A stretch of DNA of 64,000 nucleotides from Elgaria multicarinata webbii (GCF_023053635.1 NC_086178.1:30431226-30495225); one strand, 5' to 3'. Counted from the stretch's first letter, positions 46,788 to 57,689 are shown. Notes: generated from the letters alone by a model not told the origin. Translations and numbers: made by a program.

Positions 46788-46834
46788 TGCTGGATCATGC
46801 CACAGGAGGGCGTTTCCTGTGGCATGATCCAGCA
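46788..46834. repeat. Perfect 20-bp-arm hairpin
   Basis: TGCTGGATCATGCCACAGGA (46788-46807) is exactly inverted at 46815-46834, with a 7-nt loop. It lies in a 174-codon plus frame (46650-47174) that has no other support. Confidence 0.9.
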
Positions 46835-47079
46835 CGGTTGTGTGATATGCGTGAATACTTGGAGCCACATGGCAAGAATCTGTTGCATGGGCCTTTCCTA
46901 CTCAATCATCACTGTTATGGAAGGGAATGACCACATGGGGCATACCCATGCAATTTCCCATTTTGCTTCATTCATGTATGCTCTCCTGCAGCATGGGATT
47001 GCACCACAGAGAAGCAGCTACCATTCTGCTGCAGATGCATGTGAAGAGGGCCAGACAACCAACTTACCATACCAAATGG

Positions 47080-47432
47080 GGGAGGGACCATTGCTCAGTG
47101 GTAGAGCACATGTTTTGCATGCAGACGGTCTCAGGTTCAATCCTTGGCATCATCAATTAGAAAGGATCAGCTAACAAGTGATAGGAAGGCCCCCTACCTG
47201 AGACCCTAGAGCAGCCTTCTCCAACCAGGTATGCTCCCAGTTTTTTGGACTACAACTCCTGGCATTCCTGACCATTGGTCATGTTAACTAGGGCTGATGT
47301 GAGTTGAAGTCCAAAACATCTGGAGGGCACCTAGTTGAGTAATTCTGGAGAGTTGCTGCCAGACAGAGAAGATAATACTGGGCTAGATGAACCAATAGTT
47401 TGACCTAGTACACATAAGCTTCCCATGTTCCT
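47080..47432 (+). repeat. tRNA-Ala-derived SINE, nearly complete, split by a hAT-like MITE
   Basis: The head TTGCTCAGTGGTAGAGCACA, then TTTTGCATGCAGACGGTCTC and AGGTTCAATCCTTGGCATC, has the A box, a TGC anticodon-like stem and the B box of tRNA-Ala. The body ACCTGAGACCCTAGAG resumes after the insert with AGTTGCTGCCAGACAG, and the tail reads GGCTAGATGAACCAATAG. It is transcriptionally a polymerase III type SINE. Confidence 0.85.
47212..47342. mobile_element. Palindromic hAT-like MITE inside the SINE
   Basis: It runs from CAGCCTTCTCCAACCAGGTA to AACATCTGGAGGGCACCTAG. Flanks CCCTAGAG and TTCTGGAG agree at five of eight positions, and all differences are transitions. Confidence 0.8.
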
Positions 47433-47434
47433 AC

Positions 47435-48370
47435 CACATTAAGTTATCATTTGGTAAGAGGTCACCTGTACTCAGTGTTGATTTGAGACAGAACTCCAAA
47501 AACATGGAGCTCCAGTCGCATTATCACAGCCGGCAAAGTTCTGCTGAATTTATTTCATATAACATGTTGTCCTGTATAATGATTGAAAACTTGAATATGA
47601 TTGAATAGTTGCCCTATTGCTTAGATAACTTGGTTTTGCCTGGATTTTAGGCACAGAGAGTTGTTTAGGGCATTAGCTGGCCTGGGATTCTTAGCTTAAA
47701 AAAGAAGGGGAAAAAATCTAAGTCTCTCTAGACCTTTTAATTCTGAAGACATTAAGGAGTATGCACAGCAGTCATCTGTCCCAACTGCTCAATAAGTAGC
47801 AAGTCTGCTCCTGCCTTCCAGCATTCTAGCCAATGAAGGAATGTGTAATTGACCAATGAATTGATGTGTAATTGACTAATGAAGAAGGAGAACTCTTGCT
47901 GGTGTCTAAGAATCCTGGAGGGAAACTGTGGTGTAGGGTAACACCCCTCTAGACTGACAATATCTGCACATGATTAAAGGTAAGCCCTTTTTAATGTACT
48001 AATTTCTAGAGTTATTTGCATTTTTTTTAATGGCAAGCTTCTTTTTTGTGCAAATCCTATTATATCTGTGTATTGCACATTATGGTCTGGATTCTGTGAC
48101 TTAATATGGGCAGAGCTTCTTTTGGGGTCAATTTTGCTTTGCAGCTGGGGACTGGGTATCTTAGCCTTTTCTTAGTCACTTGATTGAGGTGGAGATGCTT
48201 AGGTTCTAGTCTGGACTACCTGCCAGCTGAGGATCAAAACAGACATTACTTTAAATCCATATCTAGCAGCTATATCTTTTTCATTTTTACTCTAGAGTAG
48301 CTACAGGGCCCCCAAACTGCACTGGGATATTAGCATGGGGAGAGAGTGTAGGGTTCCTTTTAAGATCGGG
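47435..48370. other. PLCH1 intron; no element recognised
   Basis: An imperfect local duplication, GTGTAATTGACCAATGAA and GTGTAATTGACTAATGAA, lies at about 47842-47883. Nothing else was noticed. Confidence 0.45.
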
Positions 48371-48371
48371 A

Positions 48372-48755
48372 TCAGGCCCTATCGGAGGGACCATGGCTTA
48401 GTGTAGACCCCATGCTTTGCATTCAGAAGGTCTCAGGTTCAGCTCCTGGCATCTTCCTGGGAGATCTTGCTTGAAACCCTGGAGAGCCGCTGCCACTCAG
48501 TGGTTTAATCTACACCCAGAAGGATATTGCACTATGAAAGCAGTATGAAAGCGATATATAAAAGGCAGGAGCCACACTCCTGCTTTATAGTGGTATTGTA
48601 GTGCACTGACAACTGTTGGGGCCCATTGACACATACCATATACCGCTTTCATAGTGCAATATCCTGCTTCGTGTAGATTAGGCCAGTGTCGGCAGTACTG
48701 GGCTAGATAAACTAATGGTCTGAGATGGTATAAAGCAACTTCCTATGTTCTTACA
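48372..48755 (+). repeat. tRNA-Ala-derived SINE split by a MITE
   Basis: GGACCATGGCTTAGTGTAGA, CATGCTTTGCATTCAGAAGG and AGGTTCAGCTCCTGGCATC form the tRNA-Ala head. After the insert come GTCGGCAGTACTGGGCTAGA and CAACTTCCTATGTTC. Confidence 0.85.
48502..48684. mobile_element. 183-bp MITE inside the SINE, with a 3-bp target duplication
   Basis: End GGTTTAATCTACACCCAGAA pairs with TTCGTGTAGATTAGGCC. AGT is duplicated at 48499-48501 and 48685-48687. A 3-bp duplication would fit a PIF/Harbinger-type insertion. The superfamily is inference. Confidence 0.8.
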
Positions 48756-49270
48756 TCTGCTCTAGAATTAAAATGAATTCAAGATTCAGCAGATAGATAT
48801 GGATTTAAAGTGATGCCTCTTTTGACCTCATCTGACAGTGCAAGGTCCATGGCCTTCATAGATGCATATGCCCATTTCTTTACAAATTCTAGTATCATAG
48901 AGTTGGGAGGATCCATTTAGGTCATCGAGTCCAATCCCTTGCTCAGTGCAGGAATCCAGTTCAAAGCATCCCTGACAGATGGCTGTCCAGGCTCTGCTTG
49001 AATACCTCCACCACCTCCCTAGGCAGTTGATTCCATTGCCTGATTGCCAGGATATTTTGCCTGATGTTCAACCAAAATCTACCTTTGTGTTACTCTTAAG
49101 CCTGTTATTTCGTGTCCTGTAGTCTTGGATAATAGAGAATAGGTTGTGGCCCTCTTCTGTGTGACAATCCTTTTAAGTACTTGAAGAGTGCTCTCATATC
49201 CCCCCTCAGTCTTATCTTCTTAAGGCTAAATATACCTAGTTCTTTCAATCTTTCCTTGTAGAACTTTCCA

Positions 49271-50194
49271 GCAGTGCTGTGCTGAAACTTTACTTGCCCT
49301 TTCATGACCTGTTCGTTTCCCTGCAAAACAGGCCATTGTTTTTCTGCTTCTTTTGTTGGGATGTTGAGAATTCTGGAGAAATTCCTCAGGTTGCAGGGCT
49401 CCAGCGCTTACCTTACTAGAAGGAGGTGGCTGAGGGGTGTGTGCTCTCTTCCTTTTACCATTTCCCCCTTTCTTGTCTTTGCAGCCTCTCCTGCTGCTTG
49501 GGATTCTCAGAAAGTCTCCTAGAGCAGTGGTCTTCAACAGGTCCAGACCTGAGACCCACATTGGACTCTCAACCTGCAACATGGGACTCACTTTCACAAT
49601 TTTCTCCATGCCCAGCATGGCGGCATCAGCTTTGCCATAACCCATTTGGACTGATCTCACAACCTACTTTGGGGTCACGACCCACTAGTTGAAAAACAGC
49701 GCCCTAGAGAACTTAACCAGGACTTCTTACCCTGGGGGTTACCTGTTCTGCTGCCTGCTGAGTCTCTGAAAGCTGAGCGAGGAGTTCCTCCCTCCTCCTC
49801 CTCCTCCTCCTCCTCTTCTTCTTCATCAAATTACTTTTAATAACAGCAAAGCCAAGCCAAAAACGCCTCTCTGCCTTCAGGCATTGAGCAGACAGCAGCA
49901 CTGGAAAGCCCCAAGGGAGAGGGTTCTGGCTAAGTCCTCCAGGAGGTTTTCCAAGAAGCTCAAGCAGCCAGAGAGGCTGCAAGGACAGAATGGGGGAAAA
50001 CGGTGACAGAAAGTGCACACACACTCTCCACCACCTCCTTAATGTAAGGTAAACACTGAAGCCCTGCACGCTGAAAAAATTCTTCAAAATTCTCAGCCCC
50101 TTCCTGCAATTTTCGGCTGCAGTTTCTTTTTGCCTCCCATACCCCCCCCCCCAGGCACGATCAAAAATAAATAGGTCAAAAATTGGGCACAGTG
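49271..50194. mobile_element. Long-arm foldback transposon inside CR1
   Basis: The left arm, about 49360-49784, and the right arm, about 49850-50095, are inverted copies. Paired words include GAGAATTCTGGAGAA with TTCTTCAAAATTCTC, and CTTTGCAGCCTCTC with GAGAGGCTGCAAGG. The loop holds a (CCT)n run at 49790-49817. Outer ends GCAGTGCTGTGCT and GGCACAGTGCTAG are roughly inverted. No transposase was recognised. Confidence 0.7.
49525..49701. mobile_element. 177-bp hAT-like MITE inside the foldback element
   Basis: Ends CAGTGGTCTTCAACAGG and CTAGTTGAAAAACAGCG are inverted. TCCTAGAG (49517-49524) and CCCTAGAG (49702-49709) match at seven of eight positions. Confidence 0.82.
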
Positions 50195-50629
50195 CTAGTT
50201 TCTGGTTCTCTTCTCATCTTTGTTGCCCTTCTCCGAACTTGTTCCAGTTTATCTGCACCCTTCTTAAAGTGTTTCCAGAGTTGGATACAGTATTCGAGAT
50301 GAGGTCCAACCAGCATAGAGGAAAGTGAAACTGTTACTTCCCATGATATTGAAGCTATACTTGTATTGATGCAACCAAAAGCATGCTGGTTGAAAATCAA
50401 TGCAGATCTGAAAAGACTGTCTCCTTAGGATTGGTTTGTAATTGCTTTGCAAACTCACCGAAATCCATGTGAATCTCTCCCATACAAGTGTGTATAGGAT
50501 TGCTTCTGGGGTTGGCATCTTTAACATCAGCAAGCCAGCCCCTGAGTCCATCTGAGCTGCTTTTGCCCCTACCTTTGGAGGAAAGAGTTAGAATTTGAAT
50601 GGTATCACCACCTACCCCATGCATACCAG

Positions 50630-50962
50630 CAGAACTGGTGTCAAGAGTAGGCACGGTAGGGCACCTACTGAAGGCCCACACCCCGGCAGGGGGCCACTGA
50701 CCACAGGCCCCTGGAGTTGCTCTTCTTCTTCTTTATTGCAACCTGCTTGTTCACCTGCCTCTCGCTCTGGCCCAAACAGAGTAGTAGCAGATGCCACTGC
50801 CTACTTGCTCACTCACTCTGCCTGCCAAGCAAGCAAGTAATAAGAAAGAGAATAAGGAGCAACAGCAACAGGTGGCAATCTCAATGAGAAAGTTACTTCT
50901 CTGAGGGAGTTGGCCTGAAGGGGTCAAGCTCAAGGCCCCTCAAAAACCTGAAGCCAGCACTG
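50630..50962. mobile_element. 333-bp hAT-like element
   Basis: CAGAACTGGTGTCAAG is the rough inverse of CTGAAGCCAGCACTG. CATACCAG (50622-50629) and CATACCCA (50963-50970) agree at six of eight positions. No coding region. Confidence 0.65.
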
Positions 50963-51004
50963 CATACCCATATATCTTAATTATCTGATACATTTGTATG
51001 GATT

Positions 51005-51076
51005 TTAAATATAAACTGCTTAGGGGAGCCAACTGTGGCTGCAAAGAAGGGTATAAATAGACTAAATAAATAACCT
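51005..51076 (+). repeat. LINE 3' terminus
   Basis: AAACTGCTTAGGGGAGCCAA then GGGTATAAATAGACTAAATA fits the generic L2-like LINE end. Confidence 0.4.
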
Positions 51077-51079
51077 GAA

Positions 51080-51878
51080 TATTATTTCTGCTAACTATGA
51101 AGGGCATCGCCTTTCTTTCTAAAATTGGCTAAATGTTACATGCTAAAGGTAGATGTTTCAAGGTTCAAGATTTGAGATAAACCACAAGGAGGTCCTCCTC
51201 ACATTTGGAATTTCTGTTTTCACTAATTGAGGAGCAGATGGAAACATGGAAGAAGGGGCAGTAAGATACAGCCGCTCCCCAACTTGCCTCCCCAACTTGC
51301 TTTGTTGTGTTCTCAGTCTCTTGAGAAGAAAGGCAGGCAGAACAGATGAGAGGCACCCCTGTTTCCTGCCATGAGCAAATGGCCAGATGTTTTCCCACTT
51401 CTCCCTCCTCGTACACTTTCTGGATCCAACAGCAAATGCTGTACAATGGATAGAAATACCCTGAATTAATGAGCTAGGTTTGCATATTATGCACTTCAGC
51501 CAGATTTGGGGAACTAGGATGTGGCAATCTTGGTCTCTAACAAAGCAATGTTTATTTTTAAAGAACAAGTACAGAACTTTTTGTAATGGGGTGTGTGTGT
51601 GTTTAAAAAAACTTCCCTTGGGAGACCTTTAATGCTTTTGAGCGAAGGACATACAGGAATAAAGAAAGGGCAGTGCTGGCTCCAAGATTTGAGCACAACA
51701 CCTTTGTGAGCCTCCCTCATCTTGGAAGAGGTGGAACATGCAAACAGAATTGTTTCCGGCTGCTTGGTATTTCTGTGCAAAGGGGAAATGGGAGCACATT
51801 TAGGGCAGTGGGCCCTCTGCTACTCTTGGGGCCCTGGCAAATGCCCAGCCTTGCCTCTGGCTCTGAGAAAGGGGCATA
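51080..51878. other. PLCH1 intron; no element recognised
   Basis: A 136-codon minus frame (51158-51568) without motifs overlaps another frame on the same strand. Nothing assigned. Confidence 0.45.
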
Positions 51879-51879
51879 C

Positions 51880-52645
51880 AAAAGGAACTTTTACCAGCTT
51901 TGGTTGGTTCCCCAGCTATGGCCTCTCCTAGACAGGGATAGCCTGGCAACGGGGTTACAGGCATTAGTAACCTCAAGACTGGATTATTGCAATGCGCTCT
52001 ATGTGGGACTGCCCTTAAGGCTGCTTCGAAAGCTGGAGCTACTGCAGAATGTAGCAGCTTGGCTGTTATCAGGAGTTGCTCCATTTCAGCATGCAACTCC
52101 TTTGCTGAGGGAGCTGCACTGGCTGCCTATTTACCGCTCCAGGTTTAAGTTCTATTACTAGTGTACAAAGCCCTAAACAACTTGGGATCAAGTTGTTTAG
52201 GGCCTTGAGAGAGTGCCTTCTTTCTTACCAATCTGCCTGGTCACTGAGGTAATCTGATAGCTTGCTCCTGGTGGTTCCACATGGCCTGATTGAAGTCCAC
52301 CAAGAGAAAAGCCTTCTTCCTTCTTCCTATGGAATTCCCTGCCATTGTAAGTTATGTTGCTGGAAGCAATACAACATTGGTGCCTGCCTGAGGTGCCAAC
52401 ATTGTGTTGCTCCCGGCGCCTCCTCAAAATGTTATTTCAGGAAGCCTTCCTTGAGTGATCAGCCATGGTTTTACCAGAACTTGGTTTTATTAGAACTCTG
52501 TTTCTTTTTTAAAATAGTAATTGTTAACAAGTTTTTTTTTTTAAAAAAAAATCTTTTATCCTATCTGTTGTACACTGCTCCGAAATCTTTTGGATATGGA
52601 GAGGTATACAAATATTGTAAATAAATAAATAAATAAATAATGAGT
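51880..52645 (+). mobile_element. L2/CR1-clade LINE 3' portion
   Basis: Translation gives FYQLWLVPQLWPLLDRDSLA, then ALVTSRLDYCNALYVGLPL, LELLQNVAAWLL and PLLRELHWLPIYRSRFKF. This is the canonical end of the reverse transcriptase domain and C-terminus. The rest is out of frame. It ends GGTATACAAATATTG and (TAAA)n. The YADD catalytic box is not included. Confidence 0.88.
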
Positions 52646-52883
52646 AAGATGTCCCTGTGGAAGAGTATTGAGATAAAGATTCTAAATAAAGCTATTAAAC
52701 CGAGCCAGAAAACAGGAGCTACTACTTGTACTGAGATCTGGTAAAACATACTTGTGAGCTCTTCAAAAGCTATCAGGTCTTTAGGGTTCTACAGCTGAAT
52801 GAAGTGTTAACTCTTGCGCTTCTTTTTCATGTTGGCCGTGTCAGAGGTACAAAGGTTTCCTATTGAAAAGCTGTTCCCCCTTG

Positions 52884-52886
52884 TGA

Positions 52887-52944
<58 letters not shown>

Positions 52945-54077
52945 TATATAGCACCATCAGTGTACATGGTGCTGTACAGAGTAAAACAGTAAATAGCAAG
53001 ACTCTGCCGCATAGGCTTACATTCTAATAAAACCATAATAAAACAATAAGGAGGGGAAGAGAATGCAAACAGGCACAGGGTAGGGTAAACAGGCACTGGG
53101 TAGGGTAAAACTAACAGTATAAAGTCAGAACAAAGTCAAGTTTTAAAAGCTTTAGGAAAAAGAAAAGTTTTTAGCTGAACTTTAAAAGCTGCGGTTGAAC
53201 TTGTAGTTCTCAAATGTTCTGGAAGAGCATTCCAGGCATAAGGGGCAGCAGAAGAAAATGGACGAAGCTGAGCAAGGGAAGTAGAGACCCTTGGGCAGGC
53301 GAGAAACATGGCATCAGAGGAGCGAAGAGCATGAGCGGGGCAATAGTGTGAGAGGAGAGAGGAGAGATAGGAAGAAGCTAGATAGTGAAAAGCTTTGTAG
53401 GTCAACAGGAGAAGTTTATATTGGATTCTGAAGTGAATTGGAAGCCAATGAAGAGATTTCAGAAGTGGAGTTACATGGTCAGAGCGGCGAGCCAAGAAGA
53501 TGATCTTAGCAGCAGAGTGGTGAACAGAAACCAACGGACTGATGTGAGAAGAAGGAAGGCCAGTGAGAAGAAGGTTGCAGTAGTCCAACTGAGAAATAAC
53601 CAATGCATGAACAAGAGTCTTGGCAGAAGAGACAGACAAAAATGATCAAATCCTGGCAATATTATACAGGAAAAAACGACAGGATTTAGCTACTGCCTCA
53701 ATATGAGGAATAAAGGAGAGCGAGGAATCAAATATAAAGCCAAGACTATGAGCTTCCTTGACTGGAGTAAGTGTAACATCATTGACAGTAAGAGAGAATG
53801 AGAGATGAGGAGAAGGTTTAGGAGGAAAAACAAGCAATTCAGTCTTTGCCATATTAAGTTTCAAACGACGATGAAGCAACCAAGCTGAGATATCTGAAAG
53901 ACATGCCGAGATACGATCGTGAACATCAGGAGAAAGATCCGGAGATGAAAGATATAATTGTGTATCATGATAGTGATGAATAAGCTGTGTAAACTCATTA
54001 GCCATGTTTGTTTTAATAAAGCGACATTCTGCTTGGTATAATGAAGTGGCAGAGTATTTGCCACAGCTTTTGGCCAT
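52884..54077 (-). mobile_element. L2 LINE 3' portion with (AAT)n tail
   Basis: Two adjacent minus frames (53646-54077 and 53136-53639) read DTQLYLSSPDLSPDVHDRIS, WLLHRRLKLNMAKTELLVFP, SQLDYCNLLLTGLPSSHISP, SLHWLPIHFRIQYKLLLLTY and APYAWNALPEHLRTTSS. This runs from the reverse transcriptase active-site region, whose YADD-like box is now HYHD, to the C-terminus. The 3' UTR ends GTGCTATATAAATA with an (AAT)n tail at 52886-52942. It is the most complete LINE in the window, with an internal frame break and no 5' half. Confidence 0.93.
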
Positions 54078-54079
54078 TA

Positions 54080-54285
54080 GCCACGTTTAGAATGTGTCTT
54101 TTTTGACATTTGATAAAGAGGGTAATGCTGGCATAACCATAATGCTTTTGAACTACCTTGCAGGAGGATAGTGTAAGGTTTACTTACATAATGTAGGCAA
54201 AGTGAGGAATTTGAAATGTGCTATATGAATGCTAAGTAGCAGGATAAGGAGCTTTGAGAGACAGCGTCCTCGCACTAAGGGTGGA
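54080..54285. other. PLCH1 intron; no element recognised
   Basis: Short spacer between the L2 element and the next repeat. Confidence 0.5.
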
Positions 54286-54287
54286 CA

Positions 54288-54560
54288 ATTTTAGTCTATT
54301 CTGCTCCTTGACATTTCTGTATGTGCTCACTTATGTCTATTCCATCCAATTTCTATATTCTCTGCTTTAAAAAAAATCTCCACAAAAATCCTCTCAAAAT
54401 ATGCATTTCTAATGCATTTCTGATCTGAAAACCATGTTGGAACATTCAGGAAGTGCGAAAACTGATGGATAACTATGTTCCAATCTGTACATTAGTCCAG
54501 AAGGTGCAGGATCAGGTCAGTTTGCAGAGGAACTCATAAGGATCAAATTCATTAAGTGTC
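54288..54560. repeat. Undescribed interspersed repeat, copy 2
   Basis: Its words appear in the same order as at 26408-26780, including GATGGATAACTATGTTCCAA and TTAGTCCAGAAGGTGCAGG. Family unknown. Confidence 0.45.
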
Positions 54561-54564
54561 CGTA

Positions 54565-55455
54565 CTTCAGACTGAGCAAGCTTTGGAGATGGCGAGGGAT
54601 TGGGCCTTGGCGTCAGCTGATTTGTTGTCAGTCAGGCTAATACTGCAAACTAGATAATGTCTTTGAAGCTAAGAGTTCAGTCTGTTCGGCTTGTAGTAGA
54701 AACAGGGAGCTGGTGGTGCATGAAGCCCTGGGAGCCCTGATTCAAGAAATATGCCAGGTACCGCCCTACCCTTTAGGCAGAGTGAGGCACTTGCCTCAGG
54801 TGGTAGATGCCGATGCATGAGGACAGAGCTGTGTGTGCTTACTTTTCCTCCGATGTGGTGGAGGATGATGTCCCATTGTCATCAGTGTAGAAGCTCTCAG
54901 TCTTGCGGCCTTCTACATGTGAAATAGGTGGCCTTTGCCTGAAGGAACAAAATATCTTGGATCATCCCTGAATGAATGAGCACACACACACTACAGCTAT
55001 ACTGGGCAGTCAGAAGTGACTCTCGATCTAGAAAAGTTGGTAAAATCTTTTCCTGTTTTGTTATTTAATGAGCCCAAAGACTACAATAGCAACCAACAAT
55101 TTCGTGATGATAGTGGTAAGCTGAATTACATACTAGGTCTGGGGTTCTCAGACTTCTGACCCCAGGGTCTGCGTGAGAGAACTGAAAATGAATAAGGCCC
55201 ACCATTCACAAAATGGTGACAGATAGGGTGGCGTTTTTCTATAATTCATTTCATTAATCTGGCAATTGCTGATATTTTATATTTATATCTAATTCCGTTT
55301 TGAAATTGCGAAATTCTGTGCCACAGGCATTTCCTTGTATCAGGGAGCCCCATAATCAATCTTTCCTAAAGTTAAGTAAGATATTGGCTCTGGAGGTATC
55401 ATTATTCAGCCTCCCCATTTCAGGAAGAATTTGATGATGCAGACGCTCCAAGTCT
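54565..55455. other. PLCH1 intron; possible small hAT end
   Basis: GGGGTTCTCAGACTTCTGAC near 55140 resembles a hAT end. No partner was identified. Confidence 0.35.
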
Positions 55456-55459
55456 GAGC

Positions 55460-55832
55460 TTCTCACATGGTGCTCATGGAGACCTCTTTTAGTGCCCACC
55501 AGATTTCCTGTACCTCCTGATTTTAATTTTATTCCTTAAGATTACTTTAAATTATTTTTAACTGGAAGTTTACCATGGTGCAGAGAAAAGTGCTGCCTTT
55601 CTTTGGGTTCACAATCTATTTGAGTTCAAAAGAGTGGTCTTGTATTTGGAAGCTCAGACTCCACCTCTGCCTTGGATTTAGGTTCACCAGTTTGCGTTCT
55701 GGGAAATGAGTGGCCATGGCAGCCATTTTATGAATGAGCAAACCCCTCTATGGCAGCCTTTTTGTGAGCCCATGACACTCACAACATTCCAAATGTGCCA
55801 CCGGTTCAAATAAGATAGGGACTCCCTGCTCT
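55460..55832. mobile_element. Interspersed DNA repeat, copy 2
   Basis: It parallels 24322-24767 along its whole length, e.g. TGTACCTCCTGATTTTAATT, GTGCAGAGAAAAGTGCTG and ATGGCAGCCATTTTATGA. Both ends are decayed. Confidence 0.6.
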
Positions 55833-56119
55833 AAGTAGAGAAAATGGTTTATTTTATATTGTTTTTCTTCTCCCTCCACATGTCTTTCCAAGTCTTCTTA
55901 CCCATCTTTTGTCATTCCTTCTCCCCTTCTTTCACACATAACTTGTACTCTATCCCCAGCTAGCAATTTCTTTCACCCCTCCCTTCTACTGCTTTTACAT
56001 TCGCTTCCTTTTCCTTCTCTCATTACCGTGCTCTTTATTGCCAATTTTAAAAAATATTTTTCCTACTATCACCGCTACTGCCACCACCACCACTGCTATT
56101 ATTATTATAATATTTATTT

Positions 56120-56427
56120 TTGCTTTTTATTTTTTATTGTGAATTTAACAAAACAGAACTGAAAACAAATTATGAAAAAAGAACAAACATTACATGCATA
56201 AGAATGTCATTCCTATCAGATACACCATTCATAAAAAAGGGAGAGAGTTATGCATAGGTTTCAAGAAAATCAGACTAAATATCCATATATTTATCCACTC
56301 ACAAGTGGTCTATATACCACCCATTCAAATGTTGATAGTGTTAAGTCCTCAGTCCATTGCATTATGATAGGTGAACATTTATCCCTCCAACATAATTATA
56401 TCAGTCTTTTAGCTGTCATAAGGGCTC
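56120..56427 (-). mobile_element. L1-like LINE 3' fragment
   Basis: On the minus strand, LMTAKRLI- and WRDKCSP-like residues recall the copy at 19244-19866. The A-rich tail is read as T-rich at about 56110-56135. Confidence 0.55.
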
Positions 56428-56461
<34 letters not shown>

Positions 56462-56475
56462 AACAGCAACAACAA
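56428..56475. repeat. Simple repeat (GAT)n then (AAC)n
   Basis: About eleven GAT units and several AACAAC units. Confidence 0.9.
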
Positions 56476-56883
56476 CAGCACCGACAACAGCATTGCTCTC
56501 TAACCAATTCTTGCTGCCTGTCTAGGCATTTGGCAGTTTGCAGCACTGAGATCCACCTGAAGGTTGGCTGAGACCCACTGGTGGGCTCTCACCCACAGTT
56601 TGAAGAACACTGGTCTAGATATTAGTGCTGTACTTTGGGATTTAGATAAACTGCACTTAGAAGGAAAAGAAGCAAATCACATTGACTGTGGATGCTGGAA
56701 GGCCAAGTTACACAGTTCATTACAGGAGAAGGAATAGCTGCCAAGAGATTTTGCTTGAGGGCCTTCGTAAAGGTTATGCTTTCAAAACAGACCTGCACAA
56801 ATTGCGACCCACAAAGGCAAATGCAGCCTGGTAGCCTTGTATCAAGACCTGCCTGGTGCTTGAAAGCTGTCCTGTTTTTGCAG

Positions 56884-56982
56884 CTCCGGACAAGCAGCGA
56901 ATCCGACAGATTTATCAAGTTCCTGACAGGCCACCGTGTATGGAGAGTGGATGCGTTTCGCTTAGTACGTCTCACATGTTGT
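56884..56982 (+). other. Candidate unannotated exon (99 nt)
   Basis: CCTGTTTTTGCAG (an acceptor-like tract) precedes it and GTAAG follows at 56983. The 99 nt are open in the frame LRTSSESDRFIKFLTGHRVW..., with seven CpGs, and no transposon is recognised. It does not match the part of PLCH1 I can recall. It could equally be a conserved non-coding element or chance. Confidence 0.2.
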
Positions 56983-57285
56983 GTAAGCCTGTCTTGAAAT
57001 AATTATAACTCAAAAGGTCCCAGTTCCTTGCATAAACATTGCTGGGCATAAAGACCTCCACAAAACTGATAGTTGCCATTGTCAACTCTGACAATACTGG
57101 TCATCCCTTGAGATGGGGGAGGGGAGCTAAGAGAGAGGATGCAAATGTCCACTTCTTTGCCAGGATTATCTCTTGTAAAGTAGGTGGGATTTCTGACAGA
57201 TCCTACATATGGCAAATGAAATCACTGTGGGCCCAATTAATGCATTTATTTTTTACATTTTTTTTATCCTGCTCTTCTTTTAAAG

Positions 57286-57422
57286 CAGGGATGGGAAACC
57301 TTTGCTCCTCCAGATGTTCCTGGACTACAACTCTCATCCCTAACCACTGTCCATGCTGGTTGGGGGTGATGGGAGTTGAACCCCACAACAACAACTGGAA
57401 GGCCACAGGTTCCCCGCCCCTA
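57286..57422. mobile_element. Palindromic hAT-like MITE with target duplication
   Basis: CAGGGATGGGAAACCTTTGC pairs with ACAGGTTCCCCGCCCCT. TTTTAAAG (57278-57285) and TTCTAAAG (57423-57430) match at seven of eight positions. Confidence 0.82.
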
Positions 57423-57444
57423 TTCTAAAGAGTGAAGTACATAG

Positions 57445-57570
57445 ATTTAATCCTCACAACAACCTGCGAGGTAGTTTAGGCTGATAAGAATAATTGGTTC
57501 CCCGGTGAACTGCATAGGGATTTAAATCTGAGTCTTTCAGAGCTACATCCTGCACTCTAACCGATACATG
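57445..57570 (-). repeat. MIR-type SINE fragment
   Basis: AATCCTCACAACAACCTGCG, AGGTAGTTTAGGCTGATAAG and GCACTCTAACCGATACA match the reverse complement of the MIR body. Confidence 0.7.
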
Positions 57571-57689
57571 TTGCTGGGTTGTGTTAACAATATATACTAT
57601 CTCACGCTTTCCTGTGTTTGGTTCCCATGCTGCACTGCTAACATTTGGATGAAAGAGTAATATGGAATGGTTGAAACCAGGTGGGAAAA

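Larger units (their letters stand above)
48894..50400 (-). mobile_element. CR1 LINE, 3' part, split by a foldback element
   Basis: The right part (about 50195-50400) encodes LVGPHLEYCIQLWKHFKK and DKLEQVRRRATKM. The left part encodes RLKELGIFSLKKIRLRGDM and FKYLKGLSHRRG, then a 3' UTR ending at ATCATAGAGTTGGGAGG. The two parts are consecutive stretches of one CR1 ORF2, separated by about 0.9 kb of foreign DNA. Confidence 0.85.

Noticed and set aside
47085-47160. Functional tRNA-Ala gene
   Set aside because: A and B boxes are present, but there is no intact acceptor stem. The sequence continues into the SINE body seen in other copies.
46650-47174. 174-codon plus-strand frame
   Set aside because: It runs through the 46788 hairpin and the SINE head, has no known domain and no splice or promoter support. 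It is the longest frame in the window but fits chance.
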